DNA of 64,000 nt from Vicinamibacterales bacterium (GTDB lineage Bacteria > Acidobacteriota > Vicinamibacteria > Vicinamibacterales > UBA8438). This document shows positions 54,758 through 63,451 of the stretch, piece by piece. The position numbers and the translations under genes were made by a program. A model generated the notes under the pieces. The model saw only the letters and a program-made list of their open reading frames with translations. It had not been told where the DNA came from and did no database searches. Positions within the stretch are counted from its first letter, which is position 1. Each line of letters opens with the position of its first letter. Where the stretch lies: assembly GCA_958296065.1 (NCBI GenBank), contig CATQHX010000029.1:1-64000 (forward strand), in the 5' to 3' direction.

Positions 54758-57700
54758 ATGAAAATCACACTGATGGTGGCATCCCTCCTGGCCGCGCCGC
54801 TCGCCTCGGCGGCGCAGGACGGCGGCATCTCCGGGTCGGTGACCGACGACACCGGCGGCGTCCTGCCCGGCGTGACGGTCGAGGCGTCGAGTGCCGCGCT
54901 GCCCGGCCCTCGCGTGGTTTTCACCGACGGCGACGGGCTCTACTCGTTCACGGGGCTTCCCCAGGGCAGCTACCTCGTCACGTACTCCCTGGCCGGCTTC
55001 GAGCGCGCGGAGCGGGAAGTGGAGCTGGCCGCCGGCCTCACCGCCACGCTGGACGTCGACCTTGCCCTCGGCGGCCTGTTCGAGGAGGTCACCGTCTCGG
55101 TGACCGGCACCGCCATCGACGCGCCGGCCATCAACATGCCCCACGCGGTCACCGTCGTCAGCCGCGAGACGCTGGAGCAGACGGGGGCGACGCAGCTCGT
55201 CGATCTCTTCCGCAACCTGAACGTCAGCCACGGGGTCGTTGGCGAGCGGAACAGTTGGTACAACTCGAACCAGCCGTCGACCCTCACCGAGAACGTGGCC
55301 AACGTCAACCTGCGCGGGCTGGGGGCCTCGCGGACCCTGGTGCTGATCAACGGCCGGCGCCACGTGTCGGTGCCCGCGCGGCTCATCGGCGGCCGCTTCG
55401 TCGACGTGAACACGATTCCGGCCATCGCCGTCGGGCGGCTCGAAGTCCTGAAGGAGGGCGCGTCGGCCACCTACGGGTCGGACGCGGTCGGCGGCGTCGC
55501 CAACTTCGTCACGCGCAGCGACTTCCGGGGCTTCGAGATGAACGTCTCGCACGACTACTTCGACAGCGCGGGCGACACGACCGTCGCCGGCATCTGGGGC
55601 GGCCGGATCGGGAACTCCAGCGCCGTCCTCGCGGCGGAACGGGTCGGCCGGCAGGAGTTGCAGATGGCGGACCGGCCGTGGACGCTCGACCGTCTGAGCA
55701 CGCACGTCGGCGGGAACCGCGCCGGCTGGTCGAGCCTCGGCAACCCCGGCACGTTCGCGGTCGGGGCGCCGACGCCGTGGACCGCCGACGTCTTCGATCC
55801 CCGCTGCACGGATTTCGGCGGGCAGGACGAGGGCTGGACCTGCCGCTTCCGCTACGCGCCGTACGACAACCTCATCGACGAGCAGCAGCAAACCCGCGTC
55901 TTCACCGAGCTGAACGGCCCAATCAACAGCCGGACCAACTACCACATCGAGGGGCTCTGGGCGGACGCCGTGATACCGAACTGGTACACGACGCCGTCGT
56001 ACCCGCCGTTCCCGCTGACGAGCACCACCATCATGGAGGTGGCGGCCGACCATCCGGGCCGGCAGGCGTTCTGCGGCTCCTACGCCGGTGACGGGAAGGC
56101 GGACCCCATGGGCGCCTGCATGGGCGACGACCCCTGGTACCTGAACGGCCGGCCGTTCGGCAACTCGGGCCCCGGGCGCAGGCTGCGCCGCGAGTCCCGC
56201 ACGCAACGGGTGGCCGCCTCCGTCGACGGCGACTTCCTGGCCGGCCGCCGCGAGCTCAACTGGGACCTCGGCATGAGCTACTCGCGGGCGCGGGGCAACC
56301 TGAACCTGCCGGCGGTCTACACCGACCGCATCTTCCGCGCCTTCCGCGGCTACGGCGGTCCCGACTGCGGCGTCGGCGTGACGGCGGACCGGATGTCTCC
56401 GGCGGGCATGGCCCTCGGGCCCCTCGGCGGCGCGGTGGCGGGTCAGGGCCCCTGCATGTACTACAACCCGTTCAGCAACGGCATCCAGTACTCGGATCAG
56501 CCCGGCGCACCGTTCCAGAACACCGCGAATCCGGACTACGCCGCCGGTCTGGCGAATTCCGACGCGCTGCGAACGTGGCTCAACCAGGAGGTGGACCTGG
56601 TCAGCACCACCGACCTGTTCGTGGCCGACGCCACGCTGAGCGGCAACCTCGTCGAGAACGTGGCCGACTTCGCGGTCGGATACCAGTACCGCGGAGTGAA
56701 CGCCGACGGCGACCCCAACGATCCCGGCGACGTCACCCGCAACCCCTGTCCGGTGGCGGGCGACATGGACTGCCCGGCCGGCGTCCGGTTCGGACCCTAC
56801 CTGTTCACCAACGTCCACCGGCCGTATGCTGCGGACCAGCAGGTGCAGCGCCTGTTCGGGGAGCTGGCGCTGGCCGCCGGCCCCCGCGTCGACACGCAGC
56901 TCGCGGCCAACTACGAGTTCTACAACGTCGCCGGCCGCCGCGTCAGCAGCTTCGACCCGAAGGTCGGCTGGCGCATCCAGGCGGCGGAGAACCTGCACTA
57001 CTCGCTGGCGTTCCGCGGCTCGGTGCAGACCACCTTCCGGACGCCGTCGCTCGACGACCTGAACACCAGCCCGCTGACGACCCTGGAGTGGATCAACGAG
57101 ACCGGCGCCTACCAGGCGGTCGACCGCTTCGGGCGCACGGACCTGCTGCCGGAGCGGGCGTTCACCTACAACGCCGGCACCGTGCTCTTCCTGGAGGGGG
57201 GCGTCGAGGCGACGGTCGACTACTGGCACTACAACTTCGAGAACGTGATCGGCTCGATGCCCTACGATGCAATCACCAGCCTGTACGCCAGCGACGATGC
57301 GGCCACCCGCGCCGCCGTGTCGCCGTTCATCATCTGCCCCGGCGGACGCGCCTCGGAGCTGGCGCCCGCGGACCAGTGCGTGGCCCAGAACCTGCAACGG
57401 ATCCAGATTGATCTCGTGAACTGGCCGGGGCTGACGACCTCGGGCATCGACACCCACTTCGCGGCCCGGACCAACGCCGGACCGGGTCAGTTCTCGGCGA
57501 CCTGGGATTCCACCTACACGCTCGGCTACACCACGAAGGAGCTGCTGCTGGAGGGCACGGACCTGACCCTGTACGCGGAACAAGAGTCCGCCGGCTACCT
57601 GAACTTCGCCCACCCCATCGCGGTGCCGCTGCCGCGCTGGAAGAGCCGCTGGTCGGCCTCCTACCTCTGGGACAACTACACGCTGGCCAGCTACCTGAGC

Positions 57701-57946
57701 TACATCTCCGCCTACGAGGACCGGGGAGACAGCACGACGGCGCCGATCATCGACCCGTTCCTCACCCTGGACGTGAGCTTCCTGTGGCGCTTCCCGGGCA
57801 GCGGAATGGACCTGACCCTGTATGCGATGAACCTGACCGGGCAGGTCCCGCCGTGGGCCAACGTCGAGCAGTCCTACGACGGTTTCACCCACGACCCGAA
57901 GGGGCGCCGCCTGAAGATGGCGCTGACCTGGCGCTTCGGGGGGTGA
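54758..57946 (+). CDS. TonB-dependent outer-membrane receptor with carboxypeptidase-regulatory-like domain
   Basis: This 1,062-residue protein has a signal peptide (MKITLMVASLLAAPLASAAQ) and a regulatory-like beta-sandwich (GSVTDDTGGVLPGVTVEAS). The plug has NVNLRGLGASRTLVLINGRR and VGRLEVLKEGASATYGSDA; the large barrel ends MALTWRFGG. Two cysteine pairs in barrel loops (DCGVGV/GPCMYY and NPCPVAGDMDCP) may form disulfides. It resembles the long receptors used for oligosaccharide or peptide uptake in gamma- and alphaproteobacteria; ligand unknown. The start is at 54758 (or the tandem ATG 54755), with GGGAG 7 bases upstream. A TACAAT hexamer at 54671-54676 is a possible promoter element. Confidence 0.9.
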   Translation: MKITLMVASLLAAPLASAAQDGGISGSVTDDTGGVLPGVTVEASSAALPGPRVVFTDGDGLYSFTGLPQGSYLVTYSLAGFERAEREVELAAGLTATLDVDLALGGLFEEVTVSVTGTAIDAPAINMPHAVTVVSRETLEQTGATQLVDLFRNLNVSHGVVGERNSWYNSNQPSTLTENVANVNLRGLGASRTLVLINGRRHVSVPARLIGGRFVDVNTIPAIAVGRLEVLKEGASATYGSDAVGGVANFVTRSDFRGFEMNVSHDYFDSAGDTTVAGIWGGRIGNSSAVLAAERVGRQELQMADRPWTLDRLSTHVGGNRAGWSSLGNPGTFAVGAPTPWTADVFDPRCTDFGGQDEGWTCRFRYAPYDNLIDEQQQTRVFTELNGPINSRTNYHIEGLWADAVIPNWYTTPSYPPFPLTSTTIMEVAADHPGRQAFCGSYAGDGKADPMGACMGDDPWYLNGRPFGNSGPGRRLRRESRTQRVAASVDGDFLAGRRELNWDLGMSYSRARGNLNLPAVYTDRIFRAFRGYGGPDCGVGVTADRMSPAGMALGPLGGAVAGQGPCMYYNPFSNGIQYSDQPGAPFQNTANPDYAAGLANSDALRTWLNQEVDLVSTTDLFVADATLSGNLVENVADFAVGYQYRGVNADGDPNDPGDVTRNPCPVAGDMDCPAGVRFGPYLFTNVHRPYAADQQVQRLFGELALAAGPRVDTQLAANYEFYNVAGRRVSSFDPKVGWRIQAAENLHYSLAFRGSVQTTFRTPSLDDLNTSPLTTLEWINETGAYQAVDRFGRTDLLPERAFTYNAGTVLFLEGGVEATVDYWHYNFENVIGSMPYDAITSLYASDDAATRAAVSPFIICPGGRASELAPADQCVAQNLQRIQIDLVNWPGLTTSGIDTHFAARTNAGPGQFSATWDSTYTLGYTTKELLLEGTDLTLYAEQESAGYLNFAHPIAVPLPRWKSRWSASYLWDNYTLASYLSYISAYEDRGDSTTAPIIDPFLTLDVSFLWRFPGSGMDLTLYAMNLTGQVPPWANVEQSYDGFTHDPKGRRLKMALTWRFGG

Positions 57947-58050
57947 GCCGTCTCCCGTGCGGGCGGGTCAGGCGATCCGCCCGCGCCGATTGTCGCGAAA
58001 CATTTTGAAATCTTTCTCCAACAAGGCCATGCAGGAGGGTCTTCAAGGGA

Positions 58051-58066
58051 AAGATTTGATAATCTT
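58051..58066 (+). promoter_or_regulatory. Palindrome overlapping the -10 of the AlbA/ATPase gene
   Basis: AAGATTTGATAATCTT has perfect 6-bp arms and contains GATAAT (58058-58063), which ends 9 nt before ATG 58073. It is both a promoter -10 candidate for a leaderless mRNA and an operator candidate; autoregulation by the AlbA_2-type product is a testable guess. Confidence 0.45.
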
Positions 58067-58072
58067 GCGGAC

Positions 58073-59713
58073 ATGGCCTCCGTCCCGGGGATTGGAGACA
58101 TCCCACCGCAGCTCTCACCGAAGGAATTCTGGGCCCTGTTCGGGCATCTCGAGCACGCAGGGCTCGACTTCAAACGCGGCGTGCCGGCCGATATTCGCGA
58201 CACGATCGCGGCCATGGCCATGACCCATGGCGGGTTGATCGTCCACGGCGTCGACGATCAGCGGGCGCTCGTCGGCTGTCCACTCTCCCAGAATACGCAG
58301 GATCGCATCACGCGCATCGCCACCGAGTGCGGAGTGGACGTGCAACTCCGTCCAATCGTCGTCGGTGACGTGGAGTTGACCATCTGCGCCGTACCGGAGG
58401 TGCGCCGCCGGATCGTCACGACACCCGACGGCCGGCTGCTACGGCGCGTGGGCGGCGACTCGCAACCGCTGCGCGGCGACGCGATGGGGCGGTTCGTCCG
58501 CGAACGCGAACATCGAGCCGGAGAGGACGAGCCGGTTGCCCGGGTCGATTTGGCGGCATTCGACCTGACCTCCCTGAATCAGGCGCTCACGGCCGATGGA
58601 CGGCCGGCGGTGGCGCAGGCCGGCCTCGAGCGGGCGCTTGCCGATCTCGGCGTCGCCGTCAATGCAGCACCGCCCCTGGGTCTGCGCGTGCTGCGGGCGG
58701 CACTCGTGCTCTTCGCGTCCGAACCACGGGAGTACGTACGCGGCGCCGCCGTGCAGCTCGTGCGTCGCGAAGGCGTCGAACCCGGCCCTGGACCCTCCTC
58801 CGCGCGCGAGGAGTGCGCCGGCCCGCTGGCGGCGACCGTCGACTGCTGCCTGCGTTTCGTGGCGGCGCACACCCGGCGCTTCGAAGCCGTCGTCGGGTCG
58901 CGCCGCCAACCGCTGTCCGAGTATCCCGACCCTGTGCTGCGGGAGGCAATCGTCAACGCGCTGGCGCATCGCGACTACGGCCTCACCGGCGCAACCGTCG
59001 ACATCACCGTCTGGGACGACCGCATCGAGGTGCGGAGCCCGGGGCCGCTGCCGGGCCACATCACGCTCGACAACATGCGCGTGGAGCACTACAGCCGCAA
59101 CCCGCGCATCATGCGCGTCCTGAAGACCATGGGGCTCGTCGAGGAGTACGGCGAAGGCATCGATCGCATGTATCGGGAGATGGAAGCCCGCCTGATGGAA
59201 CCGCCCGTCTTCGAGGCCACCGCGAGCTCGGTGACGGTGACCCTGCGCAACCGCATGCTCGTCGACGTCGAAGATCAGGTCTGGCTGAACCAGCTCGACC
59301 GGGACGACGTGACCGCCGACGACCGCCGGGCGCTGGTCGCCGCACGGCAGGCCGGCGCCGTCACGCCGCGCGACCTGCGGGCCATGTTGCCCGACGCCGA
59401 CATCGATGCGCTGCTCGGACGAATGGTCGCAAACGGACTGCTGACGCGTGTCGGCCGCCGCGGCGGGGCCCGCTATGTGCTGTCGGACGCCATGGTGCGA
59501 CTTGCCGGCAGCCCGTGGATGGCGTCGCAGAGGCGGCGCAGCCAGAAACTGCTCGATGAGATCCGCCGCCGCGGAAGCCTCTCCACGACGGAGGCCGCGG
59601 CCCTGCTCGATACCGCCCCCACGGTCACCCGCGACCTGCTGAACGAGCTCGTGCAAGCCGGACTGGTGCGGGCCGCCGGGAGGACTCGCGCCCGTCGATA
59701 CCACCTGCGATGA
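58073..59713 (+). CDS. AlbA_2 / GHKL-like ATPase transcriptional regulator with winged-helix tail
   Basis: In this 546-residue protein, residues ~15-140 form an AlbA_2-like domain (LDFKRGVP, then GGLIVHGVDD, with GDSQPLRG at its end). Residues ~280-400 form the RecG-related region with a GHKL-type N-box (LREAIVNALAHRDYG), RIEVRSPGPLPG and GLVEEYGEGIDRMYREM. The C-terminal ~120 residues look like two winged helices (TPRDLRAML..., LSTTEAAALLDTAPTVTRDLLNELVQAGL). This is the usual layout of putative transcriptional regulators of this class. It is a relative of the AlbA_2 protein at 13.6-15.6 kb, which has a helical-repeat tail instead. Confidence 0.8.
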   Translation: MASVPGIGDIPPQLSPKEFWALFGHLEHAGLDFKRGVPADIRDTIAAMAMTHGGLIVHGVDDQRALVGCPLSQNTQDRITRIATECGVDVQLRPIVVGDVELTICAVPEVRRRIVTTPDGRLLRRVGGDSQPLRGDAMGRFVREREHRAGEDEPVARVDLAAFDLTSLNQALTADGRPAVAQAGLERALADLGVAVNAAPPLGLRVLRAALVLFASEPREYVRGAAVQLVRREGVEPGPGPSSAREECAGPLAATVDCCLRFVAAHTRRFEAVVGSRRQPLSEYPDPVLREAIVNALAHRDYGLTGATVDITVWDDRIEVRSPGPLPGHITLDNMRVEHYSRNPRIMRVLKTMGLVEEYGEGIDRMYREMEARLMEPPVFEATASSVTVTLRNRMLVDVEDQVWLNQLDRDDVTADDRRALVAARQAGAVTPRDLRAMLPDADIDALLGRMVANGLLTRVGRRGGARYVLSDAMVRLAGSPWMASQRRRSQKLLDEIRRRGSLSTTEAAALLDTAPTVTRDLLNELVQAGLVRAAGRTRARRYHLR

Positions 59714-59781
59714 CGGTCGGCGAAGGCGGACCGCAGCGAACACCGCCGACCGCCCACCGCCCGGCCGGATCGCACCACGCT

Positions 59782-60375
59782 TTACGCTGCCCGTACCAGG
59801 ATCGCGCGCGTGTAGAGCAGCTCGAAACCCTGCCGCTGCACGTTCTGCTGCGACTTCGAGCCCGGCTGCGTCGTGACCACGGCGATGTCGCAACCGCGGC
59901 GCGCGGCATCGGTCAGTCGACTGACAAGCAGCGCGCTCTGCACGCCCCGGCGGCGATGGGCAGGCATGGTCGCGGCGCCGCAGAGTTGCGCGACACCCTC
60001 GCAGAGCCGCAGGCTCGCCCCGCCGGCTGCGACGCCGTCTCGATACGCGAGGTACCGGGCGAATCCCGAGGCGGTGGCCAGGTCGCCCACGGTCCGCGCC
60101 AGCACATCGCGCGAGAACTCCTCATGCGACGGAACCCCCTGCTCGTCCGGGCTCGCGAAGCCGGCGACGATGACGTCGAGCCAGACTTCCTGATCCGCTT
60201 CACCCACGACCGAAACGTCGATGGCGGCGCCGATATGCCGAAGGTTCGCTGCCGGCAGCCGAAGCCCGAGCACGTTCTCGAAGTTCTCCAGCACGTAGCC
60301 CCGCCGGGTCAGCAGTGCGCAGCCGCTCCTCGTCGAGCGCTCCCGCAAAGCCAAGTCCGGCTACCTTGTCGGCAG
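59782..60375 (-). pseudogene. GNAT acetyltransferase gene with internal deletion and frameshift
   Basis: A 190-codon frame (59782-60354) encodes a GNAT C-terminal domain: LLTRRGYVLENFENVLGL, the acetyl-CoA loop PAHRRRGVQSALL and the closing NVQRQGFELLYTRAILVR. The N-terminal part of the same family, ADKVAGLGFAGALDEERL, is present just upstream (60320-60375) but in a different frame, fused to the end of a monooxygenase fragment. The ~25-30 residues that normally join them are missing. The ATG at 60354 is therefore probably not a natural start. A shortened product could still be made. Confidence 0.6.
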
Positions 60376-60957
60376 GCCACGGGTTCATCGCCCCCATGAT
60401 TCGTGCCGTCCGGCGGCCCTGGGCCACCAGCGCCGCCGTCTTTTCCCGCCGGTCGCGTTCGTAGGCGCGCAGGGCATTCTGGACATCGGCATGCGTGCTC
60501 ACCGCTCTACCGAACGCCACCGCATCGACCAACGCCCGGGCCGCGCCCTAGCCGCCCTAGCCGGTGTGCGGCAGCACCGGGTGGGCCGCGTCCCCGAGCA
60601 GCGTGACGACGCCCTTGCCCCAGAACGGCACCGGGTCGCGGTCGAAGATCTCGTCGACACGCATGTCGGTGGCCCGGATGTCACCGCCCGAACCACTCCT
60701 CAAAGCGTGGCGACATGTGCCTCAGAATCGCCACCGGATCGTCCCGGCCGCCGGGCGCGGCCAGCGCCTCCGCCAGCAAGAGCGCCGTACACCACCGGAC
60801 GCAGAGCGACTATCCTCGGGCCACCCATCACCTCCGGGGGGGGAACGTCCGCACGCATCACCACGGTGCCGTCCATCCGGCGCACCTCGCCCCGCGCCGT
60901 CCTCAGAGCACACGGACATGTCCCCTTGGAGACGATGCATCCACTGGCGCCGGCCAC
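60376..60957 (-). pseudogene. Degraded FAD-dependent monooxygenase gene (C-terminal half)
   Basis: Reading through several lesions gives a recognisable C-terminal half of a salicylate-hydroxylase/UbiH-like monooxygenase: DGTVVMRADV, LRHMSPRFEEWFG, DIRATDMRVDEIFDRDP, VTLLGDAAHPVLPHTG, then ALVDAVAFGRAV and RRTARIMGAMNP. Lesions are frameshifts near 60790 and 60675 and two TAG codons (60557-60559, 60548-60550) at glycine-rich-loop positions that are glutamine in the family. The N-terminal half with the GxGxxG dinucleotide fold is missing; homology stops about where the low-G+C unit begins (~60960). Confidence 0.65.
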
Positions 60958-61766
60958 AGGTTAAGTTGGCCCATACTCGGCAACTCGCATCCGTTTCCAA
61001 ATGACGATTCTCGTGTCACAAGTCTGGCGAACTCGTACAACGTGCGACTATCGATTCTGACATGGCCGTAGTGACCCGTCTGGACACGCTCAACGACTTC
61101 CTTGCTAATCGATGCCGCGACATTCCGAATATAACTGGCCAAACGAGGCCCGATCTTGAATTGCAGCTCACTGGCCATGATCAGCGCCCGAACAACCGTC
61201 AGTTCGGGAAAAGGATTGTCGGATCGGTTGAGTTCTATCGTCCTGTCAAGAATTCCCTCGAAGAACCGATCGTCCCCGGAGAAAACGGCACGCGGTCTAC
61301 CTCCACGTGTCCAAGCTTCAACGGCCACTGCTTCCAGGTTGAACGGTGTCGTTGAAGGCAGCGCCGAGAAGCTCGGCCGCTCGCTTCCGTCGCCGTGCTT
61401 GAATGCCCACGTATCCGCAACTGGCCATACGTCGAACTGCCAGGCGCCGTGTTTCAATTGAAGACCGCCAAAGCGAGTGCGGCGCGTCACAATGTCGGCA
61501 AACTTCTTCTCGAGCCACGGAAGCGGAGCTCCAGAAACAACGACATCTATATCTCTTGGCCTCCCCGGTCTTCCCTCGAAGATTCGGGACACGAGGAGCG
61601 AACGAAGCGTACCACCGAACAGTACGGCCTTCACCCTGGATTGTCGGAGTTCATGAACTACATCAAGGATAGGCTCTTTCCAAACAGAACCGTTTCGGTG
61701 AACGAGGGAGTTAACCTCCTCCAACAACTTGCGCTTAAGTCCCGCAACGGTCAGCTTAGTCTCCAT
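60903..61766 (-). CDS. Nucleotidyltransferase-like protein paired with a dGTPase-like gene
   Basis: The 287-residue protein has a polymerase-beta-type nucleotidyltransferase core: VLFGGTLRSLLVSRIF then GRPRDIDVVVSG (GG...R...DxD pattern). FGGLQLKHGAWQFDVWPVADTWAF follows, with a third candidate acidic residue (Asp in FDVW). It is not long enough for a full CCA enzyme. ATG 61766 overlaps the end of the dGTPase-like gene by 11 bp and has GGAG upstream, so the two are coupled. The last ~15 residues (APVDASSPRGHVRVL) are encoded by high-G+C sequence belonging to the monooxygenase relic, so the original C-terminus may have been replaced at the insertion junction. G+C is well below the window average. 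Confidence 0.65.
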   Translation of the reverse strand: METKLTVAGLKRKLLEEVNSLVHRNGSVWKEPILDVVHELRQSRVKAVLFGGTLRSLLVSRIFEGRPGRPRDIDVVVSGAPLPWLEKKFADIVTRRTRFGGLQLKHGAWQFDVWPVADTWAFKHGDGSERPSFSALPSTTPFNLEAVAVEAWTRGGRPRAVFSGDDRFFEGILDRTIELNRSDNPFPELTVVRALIMASELQFKIGPRLASYIRNVAASISKEVVERVQTGHYGHVRIDSRTLYEFARLVTRESSFGNGCELPSMGQLNLWPAPVDASSPRGHVRVL

Positions 61767-63147
61767 TGAACAGCTCCGCGTGCAGCCTCTTGGCAAACGA
61801 GTCTGTCATTCCGCAGATATAATCCGTTACCAACTGGAATCGATGGTACGCTTCTGGCAACCTTCTGCCGTCAATGTTGACGAAATGCTGGAAAACCTGA
61901 CGATAGTTGGGAGAAACTAGTGCCGCCGCCTTACCAGCGAACTCCGTTGTCTTCGGTGACCCTTTCGATGGCAACACCGCAGCGCCCTCCCAGAAGACAT
62001 CCATTAGGTCGCCGATGACTTGGCGCCCCATCAACTCCAACGTCAAGGTAGAGCGCATGGGGTAGACTCTCTCTCGACCCATCTTCCGCAGGCACTTCTC
62101 AAGTTCATGAGCATTGCTCTCTTTTAGCAGCGTGCCTGGGTACTGCCCATCAATGATCTCTCCATACCGCTTTCTGAATGCATCAAAGGCACCATCTACC
62201 ATGACGCGAATTGCCGCGGTCCTGAACGCTGCTGTCCTGATGTCGTCGTCTAAATTCTTGGGAACTTCTGGGCGACCGGCCTTCAGAATCCTATCCTGGA
62301 GCTCCAGAACTCCCTTCACGGAATCGGCACCCGTGACCGATTGCAATTCGTCGTAGATTTCTCCCCACGACAGCAGGTCTTTCTTCACCGCATCCTCGAC
62401 ATCGGCAGCAAGATAGACGATGTCGTCCGCCGCCTCCACTAGAAAACATATGGGGTGCCGCGCATCACCTGTACCGGTTTCGTTTCGTATTTGCTCTACG
62501 ATATCCTCCTCCGACGCGAAGTAGCCTGGCTTATGGAACGCGTGATTCGCGTCTCCCTTGTCAGCCTTATCGGACGTGGCTACGTACTTGCATAGCACAG
62601 ATAACGTTCCGAACGTGAGGTTTAGGCCATAATAGTCCGCCAGAATCTGCAGTGTCGCAACAAGTCTGAGCGACTGAGCGTTGCCTTCGAACTTCAAGAA
62701 GTCCTGGATCTGCTGCTCGCCCTCCAATGATGTACGCAGGCACTCCTCTCGCTCAGGCCTAAGGAACCATGCTCTGATCGCGTCCTCTCCAGCATGGCCG
62801 AAGGGCGGATTGCCTAGGTCGTGAATTAGCCCGCAGGTCGCTGCAATGGCCTCGATACACCGATCCATCCCTGCCGAGATCTCACCCTCTTCCAGCAGCC
62901 ACTTTGCGCTCCGGGTTGCCAAACCGCGCGCGACGCTCGATACCTCAAGTGAGTGAGTCAGGCGCGTGCGCACTCCGTCGTGAGCCTCAAGCGGGAAGAC
63001 TTGGGCCTTGTCCTGCAAGCGCTTCACCGGGGTCGAGAAGACCGAGCGGTCGAAGTCTCGTTCGAACTCGATGCGAGGATCCTCCGGATCTTGCGGATTC
63101 GTGGTCTGTCGTCGTCGGCCGCCGTTCAGCAGGTCTGTCCATTTCAT
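61756..63147 (-). CDS. dGTPase-like HD-domain deoxynucleotide triphosphohydrolase
   Basis: This 463-residue Dgt-family protein carries the family opening FERDFDRSVFSTPVKRLQDKAQVFP and the HD metal ligands: His65 (RTRLTHSLEVS), His109-Asp110 (GLIHDLGNPPFGHAGEDA) and a later Asp in VEAADDIVYLAADVEDA. Such enzymes split dGTP or other dNTPs into nucleoside and tripolyphosphate; some deplete dNTPs to stop phage replication (established for bacterial dGTPases). It is the first gene of a two-gene, low-G+C unit with the nucleotidyltransferase. Housekeeping Dgt would normally have host-like composition, which argues for an acquired, possibly defensive, module. Confidence 0.85.
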   Translation of the reverse strand: MKWTDLLNGGRRRQTTNPQDPEDPRIEFERDFDRSVFSTPVKRLQDKAQVFPLEAHDGVRTRLTHSLEVSSVARGLATRSAKWLLEEGEISAGMDRCIEAIAATCGLIHDLGNPPFGHAGEDAIRAWFLRPEREECLRTSLEGEQQIQDFLKFEGNAQSLRLVATLQILADYYGLNLTFGTLSVLCKYVATSDKADKGDANHAFHKPGYFASEEDIVEQIRNETGTGDARHPICFLVEAADDIVYLAADVEDAVKKDLLSWGEIYDELQSVTGADSVKGVLELQDRILKAGRPEVPKNLDDDIRTAAFRTAAIRVMVDGAFDAFRKRYGEIIDGQYPGTLLKESNAHELEKCLRKMGRERVYPMRSTLTLELMGRQVIGDLMDVFWEGAAVLPSKGSPKTTEFAGKAAALVSPNYRQVFQHFVNIDGRRLPEAYHRFQLVTDYICGMTDSFAKRLHAELFNGD

Positions 63148-63451
63148 GGGTGTCGATCCAGGCTCACAGTCTCCGTCTCCCGACGACGGTAGTATGGCAG
63201 GATGTCGTGACAGCGGAGGTCACAGTTCGCAGAATGCCGATCCACCATGTCACCGGTCGTCGGCTCGCTGGAGTCCCAGCCTGGACGGTGGTCGGCGACG
63301 TCCGCGTAGCGCGGCGTACCCTTCGGGAGCGCCGGGGGCAAGCTGTAGCCGAGCTCGCACATAGACGTAGCGCCTCGGAAGACCCGTGCGTTCCAAAACC
63401 GCCTGCCGCACGGAGATGCCCGGCAACCGCCCGCCGAGGGCGCCAAGGGCG
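63148..63451. other. Spacer between the nuclease-like gene and the dGTPase-like gene
   Basis: 304 bp, higher in G+C than the dGTPase gene. Two minus-strand open frames cross it, but neither begins with a credible ribosome site or resembles a known family. The stretch could be decayed coding sequence. The promoter of the dGTPase unit should lie at its left end (about 63150-63210). Confidence 0.4.

Noticed and set aside
54629..57892. 1,087-codon minus-strand frame opposite the second TonB receptor
   Set aside because: Antisense shadow; the plus strand has a signal peptide, plug and barrel.
60499..60964. Plus- and minus-strand short open frames over the monooxygenase relic
   Set aside because: They are pieces of one frameshifted gene; the coherent homology runs across three frames.
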